Assembly: GCA_016789025.1 (NCBI GenBank)
Contig: JAEURC010000069.1
Location: 1-64,000, forward strand
Source of the DNA: Anaerolineales bacterium
Lineage (GTDB): Bacteria; Chloroflexota; Anaerolineae; Anaerolineales; Villigracilaceae
Direction of reading: 5' to 3'
Length of the DNA stretch: 64,000 nt
The notes beneath the pieces were generated by a model, which saw nothing but the letters and a program-made list of their open reading frames with translations, was not told where the DNA came from and made no database searches. Of the stretch, positions 24,720 to 32,133 are shown in pieces. The number at the start of each line of letters is the position of its first letter. The stretch's first letter is position 1. Made by a program: the position numbers and the translations under genes.

Positions 24720-25205
24720 TCACCCCTCGAACTTCCTCACCCCGCTGACATCGGCGAACAACGCCAGCTCGCGGATGGACTTCTTTTTCACGGGATGCAC
24801 AAGATCGGAGGCGATGTCCATCAGCGGGACGAGGACGAAGGCGCGTTCGTGCATGTGCGGATGCGGAATCGTCAATGCGGGCGAATACAGCACAAGATCG
24901 TCGTACAACAAAATGTCAATATCGATCAGGCGCGGACCGTTGGGGAACGATTCTTTCCGCCCCAGCGCGACTTCCAAGCGCTTGAGATGTTTGATCAATT
25001 GCTCGGGCTTGAGATACGTCTCGACGCGCACAACTTGGTTGAGAAATTTTTCCTGATCTTCATAACCCCACGGATCGGTCTCGTACACCGACGATCTTGC
25101 TTTCACTTCCATTTGCGGGGCAAGCGAAGCGATCGCCTCTTTTAAATTCGCGGCGCGGTTGCCGATGTTCGAGCCAAGCGCGAGATATACAACATGTTCT
25201 TCCAT
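24720..25205 (-). CDS. folK: 2-amino-4-hydroxy-6-hydroxymethyldihydropteridine diphosphokinase
   Basis: 161 residues, the usual size for HPPK. Signatures are YLALGSNIGNRAANLKEAI at the start, SVYETDPWGYEDQEKFLNQV in the pterin-binding region, and PNGPRLIDIDILLYDD, matching the HPPK pattern with two metal-binding aspartates. It transfers pyrophosphate from ATP to 6-hydroxymethyl-dihydropterin in folate synthesis. No other folate gene is adjacent. AAAGG lies before the ATG. Confidence 0.93.
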   Translation of the reverse strand: MEEHVVYLALGSNIGNRAANLKEAIASLAPQMEVKARSSVYETDPWGYEDQEKFLNQVVRVETYLKPEQLIKHLKRLEVALGRKESFPNGPRLIDIDILLYDDLVLYSPALTIPHPHMHERAFVLVPLMDIASDLVHPVKKKSIRELALFADVSGVRKFEG

Positions 25206-25231
25206 AATTTACCTTTGATACTTTTCTTTTG

Positions 25232-25366
25232 TACACGGATTTCACGGACAAATACACTTACGATCATGTCACCCTCCCGAAGGACATCGGGACGATGTGA
25301 GCGCTAGCGAAGGGTCTCTTATGTCGTGGTAGAGATGCTTCGCTCCGCTCAGCATGACATTGGGTA
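25232..25366. repeat. Composite spacer of dispersed repeats
   Basis: The gap 25206-25385 has no gene. It starts with TGTACACGGATTTCACGGAC, a common dispersed word. It continues with copies of the CTGAGCGGAGC/GAAGG family (CTCCCGAAGGACATCGGGA, GCGCTAGCGAAGGGTCTC, GCTTCGCTCCGCTCAGCATG). Confidence 0.65.
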
Positions 25367-25385
25367 GGCGAGTTAAAACACTCTG

Positions 25386-26231
25386 CTACATCGAATGTTC
25401 GTCGTAATGCCCGACCACATCATCGTTGAGCCAGCCTTCGATGTCCGCGTTCTTGAAGGCGTCGTCGGGCAGGGACGCGGTCAGGTCAAGCATGGCGAGG
25501 CGCACCGACTCGAAATGCTTGAACAGGTCGCCGTCGGACCATGAAGCGTATTTTTTTGTCAACTCCACATTGAACGCGTCGGTGTCGCGGCTGGTCCGCG
25601 TGAAGTTCGGCGCGTTCAAAATCCCCGAAATGATTCGCGCACCCTCCTCCCACCAGCCGATGATATGCGCGACCAAGTCGTGAAAATTTTCAAATCCTTG
25701 CTTCGCTAAGAATTCTTTTTTCTGTTCGTCGTCGAGAGCGTTGAAACTTTCAACGTATTCCGCCCATTCGTTTTGCAACAAGTCCAGCGTGAGGAAGCGA
25801 CTCAACACGACGAGATGCTCGCGCGCGTGATGGATGAAGATGCCGTCTGCCCACACTCTGACCCGTCGATTCTCGAACGCCGCCTCATTCACAGACTTGA
25901 TGCCTGCCTCGGCTTCCCGACGCGTTTTCTCAAAGTGAGCCATGAACTCGGCTTCATCCCAACTTTTGTATTTCGCCACCGCCTCCGCGTTGAAGGCGTC
26001 GAAATCATATTTCTTGCGCTCGAACTCGCGTCCCTCGGCGATCGCCATGATGATCGTCATCCCCTCCTCCCACCACGCCAAAATGTGCGCCATCATATCG
26101 CGGAACGATTCGAATCCGACGGTTTTGAGCCGCTTCTCCTGCTCCGCTTTCGGCAGGCGAGTGAATCGTTCAACATAACTTCCCCACTCGAGATTGATGT
26201 AATCCAACGTGCGTTGTTTGGTGATGGGCAT
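25386..26231 (-). CDS. ClbS/DfsB (DinB-like) protein with tandem duplicated domain
   Basis: About 281 residues made of two copies of one module of about 140 residues. Copy 1 has WGSYVERFTRLPKAEQEK, FESFRDMMAHILAWWEEG and YDFDAFNAEAVAKYKSWDE. Copy 2 has WAEYVESFNALDDEQKKE, FENFHDLVAHIIGWWEEG and RDTDAFNVELTKKYASWSD. The HxxxWWEEG helix and the later HH/H pairs match the ClbS/DfsB branch of the DinB superfamily, whose best known member hydrolyses colibactin; others are uncharacterised. The usual form has one domain. Start 26231 follows a repeat-free stretch; the frame to 26261 is less likely. Confidence 0.8.
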   Translation of the reverse strand: MPITKQRTLDYINLEWGSYVERFTRLPKAEQEKRLKTVGFESFRDMMAHILAWWEEGMTIIMAIAEGREFERKKYDFDAFNAEAVAKYKSWDEAEFMAHFEKTRREAEAGIKSVNEAAFENRRVRVWADGIFIHHAREHLVVLSRFLTLDLLQNEWAEYVESFNALDDEQKKEFLAKQGFENFHDLVAHIIGWWEEGARIISGILNAPNFTRTSRDTDAFNVELTKKYASWSDGDLFKHFESVRLAMLDLTASLPDDAFKNADIEGWLNDDVVGHYDEHSM

Positions 26232-26256
26232 GAAAATTCTCCGATGGCGTCCGTAC

Positions 26257-26301
26257 CGCAAAGTTCACTTTGCGTTTATTAATCGCAAGATAAATCTTGC
26301 G
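26257..26301. repeat. Two REP-like palindromes
   Basis: CGCAAAGttcaCTTTGCG (26257-26274) and CGCAAGAtaaaTCTTGCG (26284-26301) lie between homoserine dehydrogenase and the ClbS-like gene. The arms differ, but both begin CGCAA; close relatives are at 34429-34446 and near 38030-38090. Confidence 0.8.
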
Positions 26302-26320
26302 CTACGATTCGCCACTTATT

Positions 26321-27358
26321 TTACCCTCGAACCGCGCTCACAAAATCCGCGAACAGACCATACGCCGTCTCCTCGGGTCCGCCCTTCATGCCCTCGCGCT
26401 CCGAAACGATCACCGAATAGTTCGGCAGCACGTCCGTGCTGAACGTCAACCCCGACGACGATCCCATCATGCCATACAGCGGCGACGACGAATCAACCAA
26501 CTCAGGCGACACACGCCCCTTCACTCTCTCCCCTTCGCGTTCAGCGGATGCGACCAACTTCCAGCGCTTCTTCTCGACTTTTGCCTGCTTCACCATCTCA
26601 GCCGTTATCTCCCTTATGCCTTTTCGCTCCACCTCCTGCGGCTTGAGCGGAGAGTCCATTAGCACCGTCGCCAGCGCGGACACTTTGATCGCCGCATCCC
26701 AGCCGTCCACGTCGCCCGAGGGGTCCGTCTCTGCGATGCCGATGCTCTGACAATATTTCACCGCGTCGTCGAACGACTCGCCCTCTTCCATGCGCGAGAG
26801 GATCAAGTTCGTCGTCGCGTTGATGATTCCCTTGAACGAAGTCAATTCAGCCAACGGCATCGCCTCGCGGAATGTCGAAAAGATGGGCGAGCCTCCCAAC
26901 ACCGTTGACTCAAACCGAAACTTTTTATTTTTCGACTTTGCCAGCGCAGTCAATTCTTGATACGCGTGGACAACCGTCCCTTTGTTGGCGGTGATGGAGT
27001 GCATGTTCGCGTTCAGCGCGGCTTTCACGTGGTCAATGGCGGGTTGACCTGATTCATAATTGACGGGGGAATTTTCGAACATGACAGACGCTCGACTATG
27101 TTGAATGACAGAAAGAGAATCTTCCACATGGAAAGTAGAAAGTGGAGCGATGGTGTTTCCACTTTCTACTTTCTCCAAAGCCTGCCCAACATCAATCCCA
27201 GCAGGGTTCACCGCAAAGCCGTGTCGTCCTGTGGCGATGCCTGTGACTGAATAGGTGATGCCGTATTTTAATTCCAACAAATCGCGTTTGCGTTCGAGCA
27301 GACGAACCAATGAACGAGCGACGTTACCAAATCCGATGAAGCAGAGGTTGTGATGCAT
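26321..27358 (-). CDS. hom: Homoserine dehydrogenase
   Basis: About 345 residues from the ATG at 27358, preceded by AGGAG. The N-terminal Rossmann domain has NLCFIGFGNVARSLVRLL. The family motif ANKGTVVHAYQEL carries the catalytic-region Lys, and the substrate domain has GIINATTNLILSRMEEG and GWDAAIKVSALATVL. It reduces aspartate semialdehyde to homoserine for threonine and methionine. There is no C-terminal ACT domain and no linked aspartokinase. Residues about 59-77 are encoded by an inverted repeat (GAAAGTAGAAAGTGGA and its complement at 27127-27180), which appears to be an in-frame insertion between two Rossmann elements. Confidence 0.9.
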   Translation of the reverse strand: MHHNLCFIGFGNVARSLVRLLERKRDLLELKYGITYSVTGIATGRHGFAVNPAGIDVGQALEKVESGNTIAPLSTFHVEDSLSVIQHSRASVMFENSPVNYESGQPAIDHVKAALNANMHSITANKGTVVHAYQELTALAKSKNKKFRFESTVLGGSPIFSTFREAMPLAELTSFKGIINATTNLILSRMEEGESFDDAVKYCQSIGIAETDPSGDVDGWDAAIKVSALATVLMDSPLKPQEVERKGIREITAEMVKQAKVEKKRWKLVASAEREGERVKGRVSPELVDSSSPLYGMMGSSSGLTFSTDVLPNYSVIVSEREGMKGGPEETAYGLFADFVSAVRG

Positions 27359-27378
27359 ATTTTCTCCTAAATCATTAC

Positions 27379-27492
27379 TCGTCCTGAGCGGAGCCGCACG
27401 GTTGTTGTGCGGCGCAGACGAAGGACAGGGTTTCAAGATAGCCTGCCCTTCGTCTGCGTTCCTCGCTATCGCTCGTCACTCCGCTCAGGGCG
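27379..27492. repeat. CTGAGCGGAGC/GAAGGACAGG repeat block
   Basis: The spacer between homoserine dehydrogenase and the SCO1664-like gene contains inverted copies of the CTGAGCGGAG...CTCCGCTCAG family: GTCCTGAGCGGAGCCGCACG at the left, CCTGCCCTTCGTCTGCG and CGTCACTCCGCTCAGGGCG at the right. It has no coding sense. Confidence 0.75.
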
Positions 27493-27496
27493 TATT

Positions 27497-28207
27497 TTAT
27501 AGCGGAGGCCACGGCATGGCGCGGCGGTCACGCGGCTGGCGGGGGAAGATTCCGCGTTGGAGGATCGAGTCCGCGCGGTGGCAGAGGGCGGAGATTTCGC
27601 TGTGGCTGAGATAAGGTTGAAGGTCAGCGAGCAGGCTGGGGCTGAGAGAGAGACGAGCGAGCAAGTCATCCGAAATTTTTTGCCCACCAAAATCCCATAG
27701 CACAGTGCGAAGTTTGTCGTCTTCGTGAAAACAGATGCCGTGATCAATGGCGAACAGTTTATGCGATTCGTTTTCAAAGAACACGTGACCGCCTTTGCGA
27801 TCGGCGTTGTTGACAAGCAAGTCGAACAACACGACGGGCTTGAGGAGTTGTTTGTCGTCGTCTGAAAAATTGAAGTAGTGATATTCGGGATCGTATTCGA
27901 TGAACTGCTGGATCGAACCCGCGCCGTACGGACCGTCTTCGCGCAACGCGGTGAACGGGACAAAGTGAAAGCCGAGCGACTCGCTCACGAGATACGCCGC
28001 CACCTCGCGCTGGGCAAGAGTCTGTTCGGGAAAATCCCACAACGGTTGTTCGCCGCGACTCGGTTTGTAGACAGCGGGGTAGGTTTTATTTTCGTGATTG
28101 ATTTCAATCAGAAACGTGTAGTTCGAGCCAAGCATGAACTGACCTTTGAGTTCAAGGTCGCCGTGTTGGAGGGCAAATCTTAATTGTGTTTGATCGGGTT
28201 GTGTCAT
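27497..28207 (-). CDS. SCO1664 family protein (PI3/4-kinase-like fold)
   Basis: About 236 residues from the ATG at 28207. The longer frame reads through a word repeat and is discarded. Motifs of the SCO1664 family, which has a phosphatidylinositol 3/4-kinase-like domain, include FLIEINHENKTYPAVYKPSRGEQPLWDFP near the nucleotide site, REVAAYLVSESLGF, LVNNADRKGGHVFF (catalytic loop NADRK) and LFAIDHGICFHEDDKLRTV (the metal Asp). The partner gene DUF3090 lies immediately upstream, the arrangement found in Actinobacteria and Chloroflexota. The substrate is unknown. Confidence 0.85.
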   Translation of the reverse strand: MTQPDQTQLRFALQHGDLELKGQFMLGSNYTFLIEINHENKTYPAVYKPSRGEQPLWDFPEQTLAQREVAAYLVSESLGFHFVPFTALREDGPYGAGSIQQFIEYDPEYHYFNFSDDDKQLLKPVVLFDLLVNNADRKGGHVFFENESHKLFAIDHGICFHEDDKLRTVLWDFGGQKISDDLLARLSLSPSLLADLQPYLSHSEISALCHRADSILQRGIFPRQPRDRRAMPWPPL

Positions 28208-28209
28208 CG

Positions 28210-28271
28210 GTTGGTCGAAGGTCAAAGGTCGAAAGTCATATGTTGACCTTTGACTTTCGACCTTTGACTTT
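28210..28271. repeat. Word repeat GGTCAAAGGTCGAAAGTC with inverted copy
   Basis: The DUF3090-SCO1664 spacer contains GGTCGAAGGTCAAAGGTCG and AAAGTCA followed by its near-perfect reverse complement TGACCTTTGACTTTCGACC. The word is itself repeated, so it is both a tandem and an inverted repeat. Confidence 0.8.
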
Positions 28272-28797
28272 AATGAAAATGCCCGTTCTTCTTGGGACAA
28301 AAATGCCCCTCGGGTTCTTCGGGTTGACCGCACTGCGGACAGATCGGACGCCCGCGCGTGATGACTTCCATGCCCCAGCGCGAGAGCATCTTCACCTGCG
28401 TGCGCGTCGCCCAAAAGCGGACGACTGCCGCAGTTTCGGGATCGTCTTCCTCGGTAAGGATCTCTTTTGCGAACAACACAATGAGGTCGCGTTCTTTGTC
28501 GTAGCCGAGCCCGATCTCGCCGACGCGGAAGAGCGGGTCAACGGGCGGGTTGATGCGCATCACTTCCTCCACGTAATCGCCCGAGGCTTCGGTGAGGTTC
28601 GGGTTCTGTTCGTTGATCTGCGCGAGGAATTGTTCAACGCCGATGGCAAGCGAGTGCAGTTGCGCTTTCTCGATGATGATCGTGATCGTGCGCTGGTCTT
28701 GATAGGCTTGAATATAAAACACCCGCTGACCAGGCTTGCCGATCGCGTCAGCGGTGATGTGATCGCACGGGTCAACGTCAATTTCAAATCGGGGCAT
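28270..28797 (-). CDS. DUF3090 family protein
   Basis: 175 residues of the DUF3090 family: PRFEIDVDPCDHITADAIG start, RVFYIQAYQDQRTITIIIEK, VGEIGLGYDKERDLIVLFAKE, a basic ARVRFWATRTQ-like segment (VVRFWATRTQVKMLSRW) and a C-terminal zinc ribbon ICPQCGQPEEPEGHFCPKKNGH. It is regularly paired with SCO1664-like proteins; the biochemical role is unknown. The extended -10 box lies six bases before the ATG, so the mRNA is probably leaderless. Confidence 0.88.
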   Translation of the reverse strand: MPRFEIDVDPCDHITADAIGKPGQRVFYIQAYQDQRTITIIIEKAQLHSLAIGVEQFLAQINEQNPNLTEASGDYVEEVMRINPPVDPLFRVGEIGLGYDKERDLIVLFAKEILTEEDDPETAAVVRFWATRTQVKMLSRWGMEVITRGRPICPQCGQPEEPEGHFCPKKNGHFH

Positions 28798-28812
28798 GAG
28801 GCGAGTATACCA
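28798..28812 (-). promoter_or_regulatory. Extended -10 promoter, leaderless, for DUF3090
   Basis: Read on the minus strand, TGGTATACT (TATACT = complement of 28804-28809) is followed by exactly six bases and the ATG at 28797. A start site seven bases after the -10 would be the A of ATG. Confidence 0.65.
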
Positions 28813-28815
28813 TCC

Positions 28816-28924
28816 CGACCCCCTCCGCCCCTATCGGGGCACCTCCCCCAAATCCGACGATTCAAACTTTGAATCCGCATACAAATTTATTATCGTCGTA
28901 TTTGGGGGAGGCAGGGAGGGGGTT
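28816..28924. repeat. MITE-like long inverted repeat
   Basis: A hairpin of about 109 bases. The left arm runs CCCCCTCC...CCTCCCCCAAATCCGACGAT and the right arm ATCGTCGTATTTGGGGGAGG...GGAGGGGG, around an A/T-rich centre with an inner ATTCAAACTTTGAAT palindrome. No gene lies inside. It could be a miniature element or a fold-back repeat. Confidence 0.75.
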
Positions 28925-28951
28925 ATAATTCGCCAATGTTTATATGTGTAG

Positions 28952-29010
28952 GGGACGTTCTCTAACGTCCCCGTTGGCGTAAGCCTGCCCTGAGCGTGTC
29001 GAAGGGAGAA
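28952..29010. repeat. REP-like palindrome followed by a CTGAGC-family copy
   Basis: GGGGACGTTctctAACGTCCCC (28952-28973) shares its CTCT loop with stems at 3079, 32059 and 34471. It is followed by GCCTGCCCTGAGCGTGTCGA AGGGA at about 28984-29008, a copy of the CTGAGC...GAAGG repeat. Confidence 0.75.
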
Positions 29011-29034
29011 CGCCAACTACTTAAAGGAGCCGCC

Positions 29035-30714
29035 ATGTACGACAAAAAGAAACTCGATGAATTGAAAGATCAACTCGAAACGTGGGAGGAAACGTCGTTG
29101 AGCAAGGCGCTCGCGTCCCTGCCCGAACGAATGGATGAATTCATCACGACCTCCTCCGAACCCATCAACCGACTCTACACCCCGCTCGATGTGGCGGATA
29201 ACGACTACGCTTCTTCCCTCGGACTTCCGGGCGAGTACCCCTACACGCGCGGAGTCCACCCGACGCTTCATCGCTCCAAACTGTGGACGATGCGCATGTT
29301 CGCAGGCTTCGGCACCGCGGAAGAAACGAACGCGCGCTTCAAGTATTTATTGGAGCAAGGACAAACGGGACTCTCCGTCGCGTTCGATTTGGCGACTCTG
29401 ATGGGCTACGACACCGACCAACCCGAAGCGTTGGGCGAGTTCGGCAAGTGCGGCGTGGCGGTCTCTTCATTACAAGATATGGAAATCCTGTTCGAAGGCA
29501 TCCCGTTCGACAAAGTGTCCACGAGTATGACGATCAACTCGCCTGCCGCGATCACGTGGGCGATGTATCTCGCCGCGGCGGAGAATCGCGGCGTGAGGCT
29601 CGATCAACTGCGCGGCACGATCCAGAACGACATTCTCAAGGAATTCATCGCGCAAAAAGAATTCATCTTCCCTCCTGAACCTTCCATGCGACTCGTTGTT
29701 GACACGATGGAGTTCGGCTCTCAGAAAGTTCCGCAGTGGAACACGATCTCGATCAGCGGATATCACATCCGTGAAGCGGGTTCGACGGCGGCGCAAGAGT
29801 TAGCCTTCACCCTCGGCGACGGACTCGAATACGTGCGTTGGGGAATCGCTCGAGGCATGGACGTGGACGAGTTCGCGCCGCGCCTGTCGTTCTTCTTCAA
29901 CGCGCACAACGACTTCTTCGAGGAGATCGCAAAATATCGCGCCGCGCGTCGCATTTGGGCGCGTGAGATGCGCGAAACGTTTGGGGCGAAGAATCCGCGT
30001 TCGTGGTTGTGCCGCTTCCACACGCAGACGGCGGGAGTTTCATTAACCGCGCAACAGCCTGAGAATAATGTTGTGCGTGTTGCGATTCAGGCTTTAGCCG
30101 CTGTTTTGGGCGGGACACAATCGCTTCACACAAACTCTTTAGATGAAGCGTTGGCGCTTCCATCCGAACACGCCGTCACCATCGCCCTCCGCACGCAACA
30201 GATCATCGCGGAAGAATCGGGCGTGACGAACACCGTGGATCCGCTGGGGGGTAGTTTCTTCGTCGAAGCCATGACAGATCGAATGGAGAAAGAAGCGTAC
30301 GATTACTTCCGCCGAGTCGAGGAGTTGGGCGGAGTCATCCCCGCCATCGAAAAAGGATTCTTCCAAAGCGAAATTTCCGACGCGGCATATCGCTATCAAC
30401 GTGAAATTGATCAGGGCATCCGCAAGATCGTCGGCGTGAACGCGTACGCGGAGAAAAAACCGCTGACGATTCCGATCCTTGAGATGGACCCGCAAGGATA
30501 CAACCGACAAGTCAAACGACTCGAGGACCTGCGCAAGACGCGCGACAATGGAAGAGTCGGGCAGACGTTGGATCGTCTGCGAATCGCGTTGGAAGGGACG
30601 GAGAACACGATGCCGCACATCATGGAAGCCGTGCACGCATACGCGACGCTGGGCGAGATCATCCAAGTGATGAAGGAAGCGTTCGGCGTGTACGAAGAGC
30701 CAACGATGATATAA
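29035..30714 (+). CDS. icmA: Acyl-CoA mutase large subunit, isobutyryl-CoA mutase (IcmA) type
   Basis: 559 residues, the substrate-binding barrel of a B12-dependent acyl-CoA mutase without the B12-binding domain, which must be supplied by a separate subunit not in this window. Motifs: [57 protein letters not shown] and [17 protein letters not shown]. By eye alignment to Propionibacterium methylmalonyl-CoA mutase, Tyr89 is Phe (F89 in RMFAG) and Arg207 is Gln (Q207 in EFIAQ). Phe/Gln at these positions is the known mark of isobutyryl-CoA mutase, and the length also matches IcmA. Start 29035 has AAAGGAG upstream. It probably interconverts isobutyryl-CoA and butyryl-CoA. Confidence 0.82.
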   Translation: MYDKKKLDELKDQLETWEETSLSKALASLPERMDEFITTSSEPINRLYTPLDVADNDYASSLGLPGEYPYTRGVHPTLHRSKLWTMRMFAGFGTAEETNARFKYLLEQGQTGLSVAFDLATLMGYDTDQPEALGEFGKCGVAVSSLQDMEILFEGIPFDKVSTSMTINSPAAITWAMYLAAAENRGVRLDQLRGTIQNDILKEFIAQKEFIFPPEPSMRLVVDTMEFGSQKVPQWNTISISGYHIREAGSTAAQELAFTLGDGLEYVRWGIARGMDVDEFAPRLSFFFNAHNDFFEEIAKYRAARRIWAREMRETFGAKNPRSWLCRFHTQTAGVSLTAQQPENNVVRVAIQALAAVLGGTQSLHTNSLDEALALPSEHAVTIALRTQQIIAEESGVTNTVDPLGGSFFVEAMTDRMEKEAYDYFRRVEELGGVIPAIEKGFFQSEISDAAYRYQREIDQGIRKIVGVNAYAEKKPLTIPILEMDPQGYNRQVKRLEDLRKTRDNGRVGQTLDRLRIALEGTENTMPHIMEAVHAYATLGEIIQVMKEAFGVYEEPTMI

Positions 30715-30782
30715 ATTTTCAGCGCAATATCCAGACCGCTGCGTATGACGGTTTGAGTCTATGAAAGAGGAGAACAGGAAAG

Positions 30783-31985
30783 ATGAGTACAGGCAAGAAA
30801 GGGGTAATCGGAATTTTGACGGGTGGGGGAGATGTGCCCGGGTTGAACCCGGCGATCCGCGCGGTGACCATCCGCGCGTTGCGCGAGGGGTATAAAGTTG
30901 TCGGTATCCGCCGCGGCTGGGCGGGGATGGTGGATATCGTCCGCGATTCGCAGGCGGATAATAGCAATAACTTCCAAGTGCTGACCGAGGAGATCGTCAA
31001 CAAAGCCGGGCGCACCGGCGGCACGTTCCTGCACACATCGCGGACGAATCCATCGAAGGTCCGCAAAGACCGGCTTCCACTCCACTTGCGTGATCAGTAC
31101 GCGGACGATATCAACGATGTGACACCCGAGGTGGTGAAGAATATCGATTTTCTTGGGCTGGATTACTTGATTCCCATTGGCGGCGACGATACGTTGAGTT
31201 ATGCCGTGCGCATGTATAAAGAAGGGATGAAGATCGTTGCCATCCCAAAGACGATGGATAACGATGTGCCCGGCACGGATTATTGCATCGGCTTCAGCAC
31301 GTGCGTGACTCGTACCATTGAGCTCGCGAATCGTCTGCGGACTGTGGCTGGTTCGCACGAACGATTATTGGTGCTCGAGGTTTTCGGGCGTTACGCCGGC
31401 TTTACGGCGATGCTTCCGACCATGGCGGGCGCGTCTCATCGTTGTGTGATCCCCGAGCACAAGTTCAACATCGAGCGTCTTGCCGAGATGATGATGTATG
31501 ATCGCAGTTACAACCCGAGTCATTACTCGGTGGTGCTGGTTTCAGAAGGCGCCACCTTCGACGGCGGGGAGATGGTCTTTTCGGATCGCTCCACAGATGA
31601 ATACGGGCATATGAAGTTGGGCGGCATCGGCGATATGGTTTCAGCGCAATTGAGGGAATTAACCGCCAGTCATAACAAGGGACGCATGGTGGATACCGTG
31701 AACCAGAAGCTCGGCTATCTGACGCGCTGCGGCGACCCGGACGCGATCGACTCCATCGTGCCGATGGCGTACGGCAACCTCGCGCTCGATCTCGTCTTGA
31801 AGAATGTGCACGGACGCCTGGTGGTGCTCAAGAACGGGCGCTACGATAATATCCCGGTAGACATCGTCACCAGCACGAAAAAGACCGTCAACGTGGAGCG
31901 GTTCTACAACACCGAGCGACTCCGCCCGAAGTTTGAAAGTTTTGAGATGACCCCGCTGTTCATCATGACCAGCGATGCAATCTGA
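30783..31985 (+). CDS. pfp: 6-phosphofructokinase, probably PPi-dependent
   Basis: 400 residues. It phosphorylates fructose 6-phosphate in glycolysis, or runs reversibly if PPi is used. The N-terminal GILTGGGDVPGLNPAIRA binds the phosphoryl donor. The donor-selecting motif reads PIGGDDTLSYA, with Asp where ATP-dependent enzymes have Gly (GGDGS), and PKTMDNDVPGTD has Lys in place of the Gly of PGTIDND. This Asp/Lys pair is typical of PPi-PFKs, although a few enzymes with Lys use ATP. FGRYAGFTAMLP and the fructose-phosphate site are conserved. GAGGAG lies upstream, and a strong terminator follows. Confidence 0.88.
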   Translation: MSTGKKGVIGILTGGGDVPGLNPAIRAVTIRALREGYKVVGIRRGWAGMVDIVRDSQADNSNNFQVLTEEIVNKAGRTGGTFLHTSRTNPSKVRKDRLPLHLRDQYADDINDVTPEVVKNIDFLGLDYLIPIGGDDTLSYAVRMYKEGMKIVAIPKTMDNDVPGTDYCIGFSTCVTRTIELANRLRTVAGSHERLLVLEVFGRYAGFTAMLPTMAGASHRCVIPEHKFNIERLAEMMMYDRSYNPSHYSVVLVSEGATFDGGEMVFSDRSTDEYGHMKLGGIGDMVSAQLRELTASHNKGRMVDTVNQKLGYLTRCGDPDAIDSIVPMAYGNLALDLVLKNVHGRLVVLKNGRYDNIPVDIVTSTKKTVNVERFYNTERLRPKFESFEMTPLFIMTSDAI

Positions 31986-31986
31986 T

Positions 31987-32026
31987 AACCAAAGAGACCT
32001 CCGAAATTTCGGAGGTCTCTTTGGTT
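31987..32026. terminator. Strong rho-independent terminator
   Basis: A perfect palindrome pairs AACCAAAGAGACCTCCGAAA with its exact complement, a 20-base-pair stem with no spare loop bases, two bases after the phosphofructokinase stop. A weak T run follows on either strand. Confidence 0.85.
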
Positions 32027-32051
32027 ATATTCAGTAGATCGCGAAAAACCC

Positions 32052-32101
32052 CGCGTAGTTTGCGCTCTCTAGCGCAAACCTAGCGGTAGAGACCGCCAAA
32101 T
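32052..32101. repeat. Two REP-like palindromes
   Basis: GTTTGCGCTctctAGCGCAAAC and GCGGtagagaCCGC sit between the terminator and the SGNH protein stop. The CTCT/AGAG loop marks them as members of the same family as those at 28952 and 34471. Confidence 0.7.
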
Positions 32102-32133
32102 ACGCGCTTTCGTGAAGTACTGATATTCCTGCG

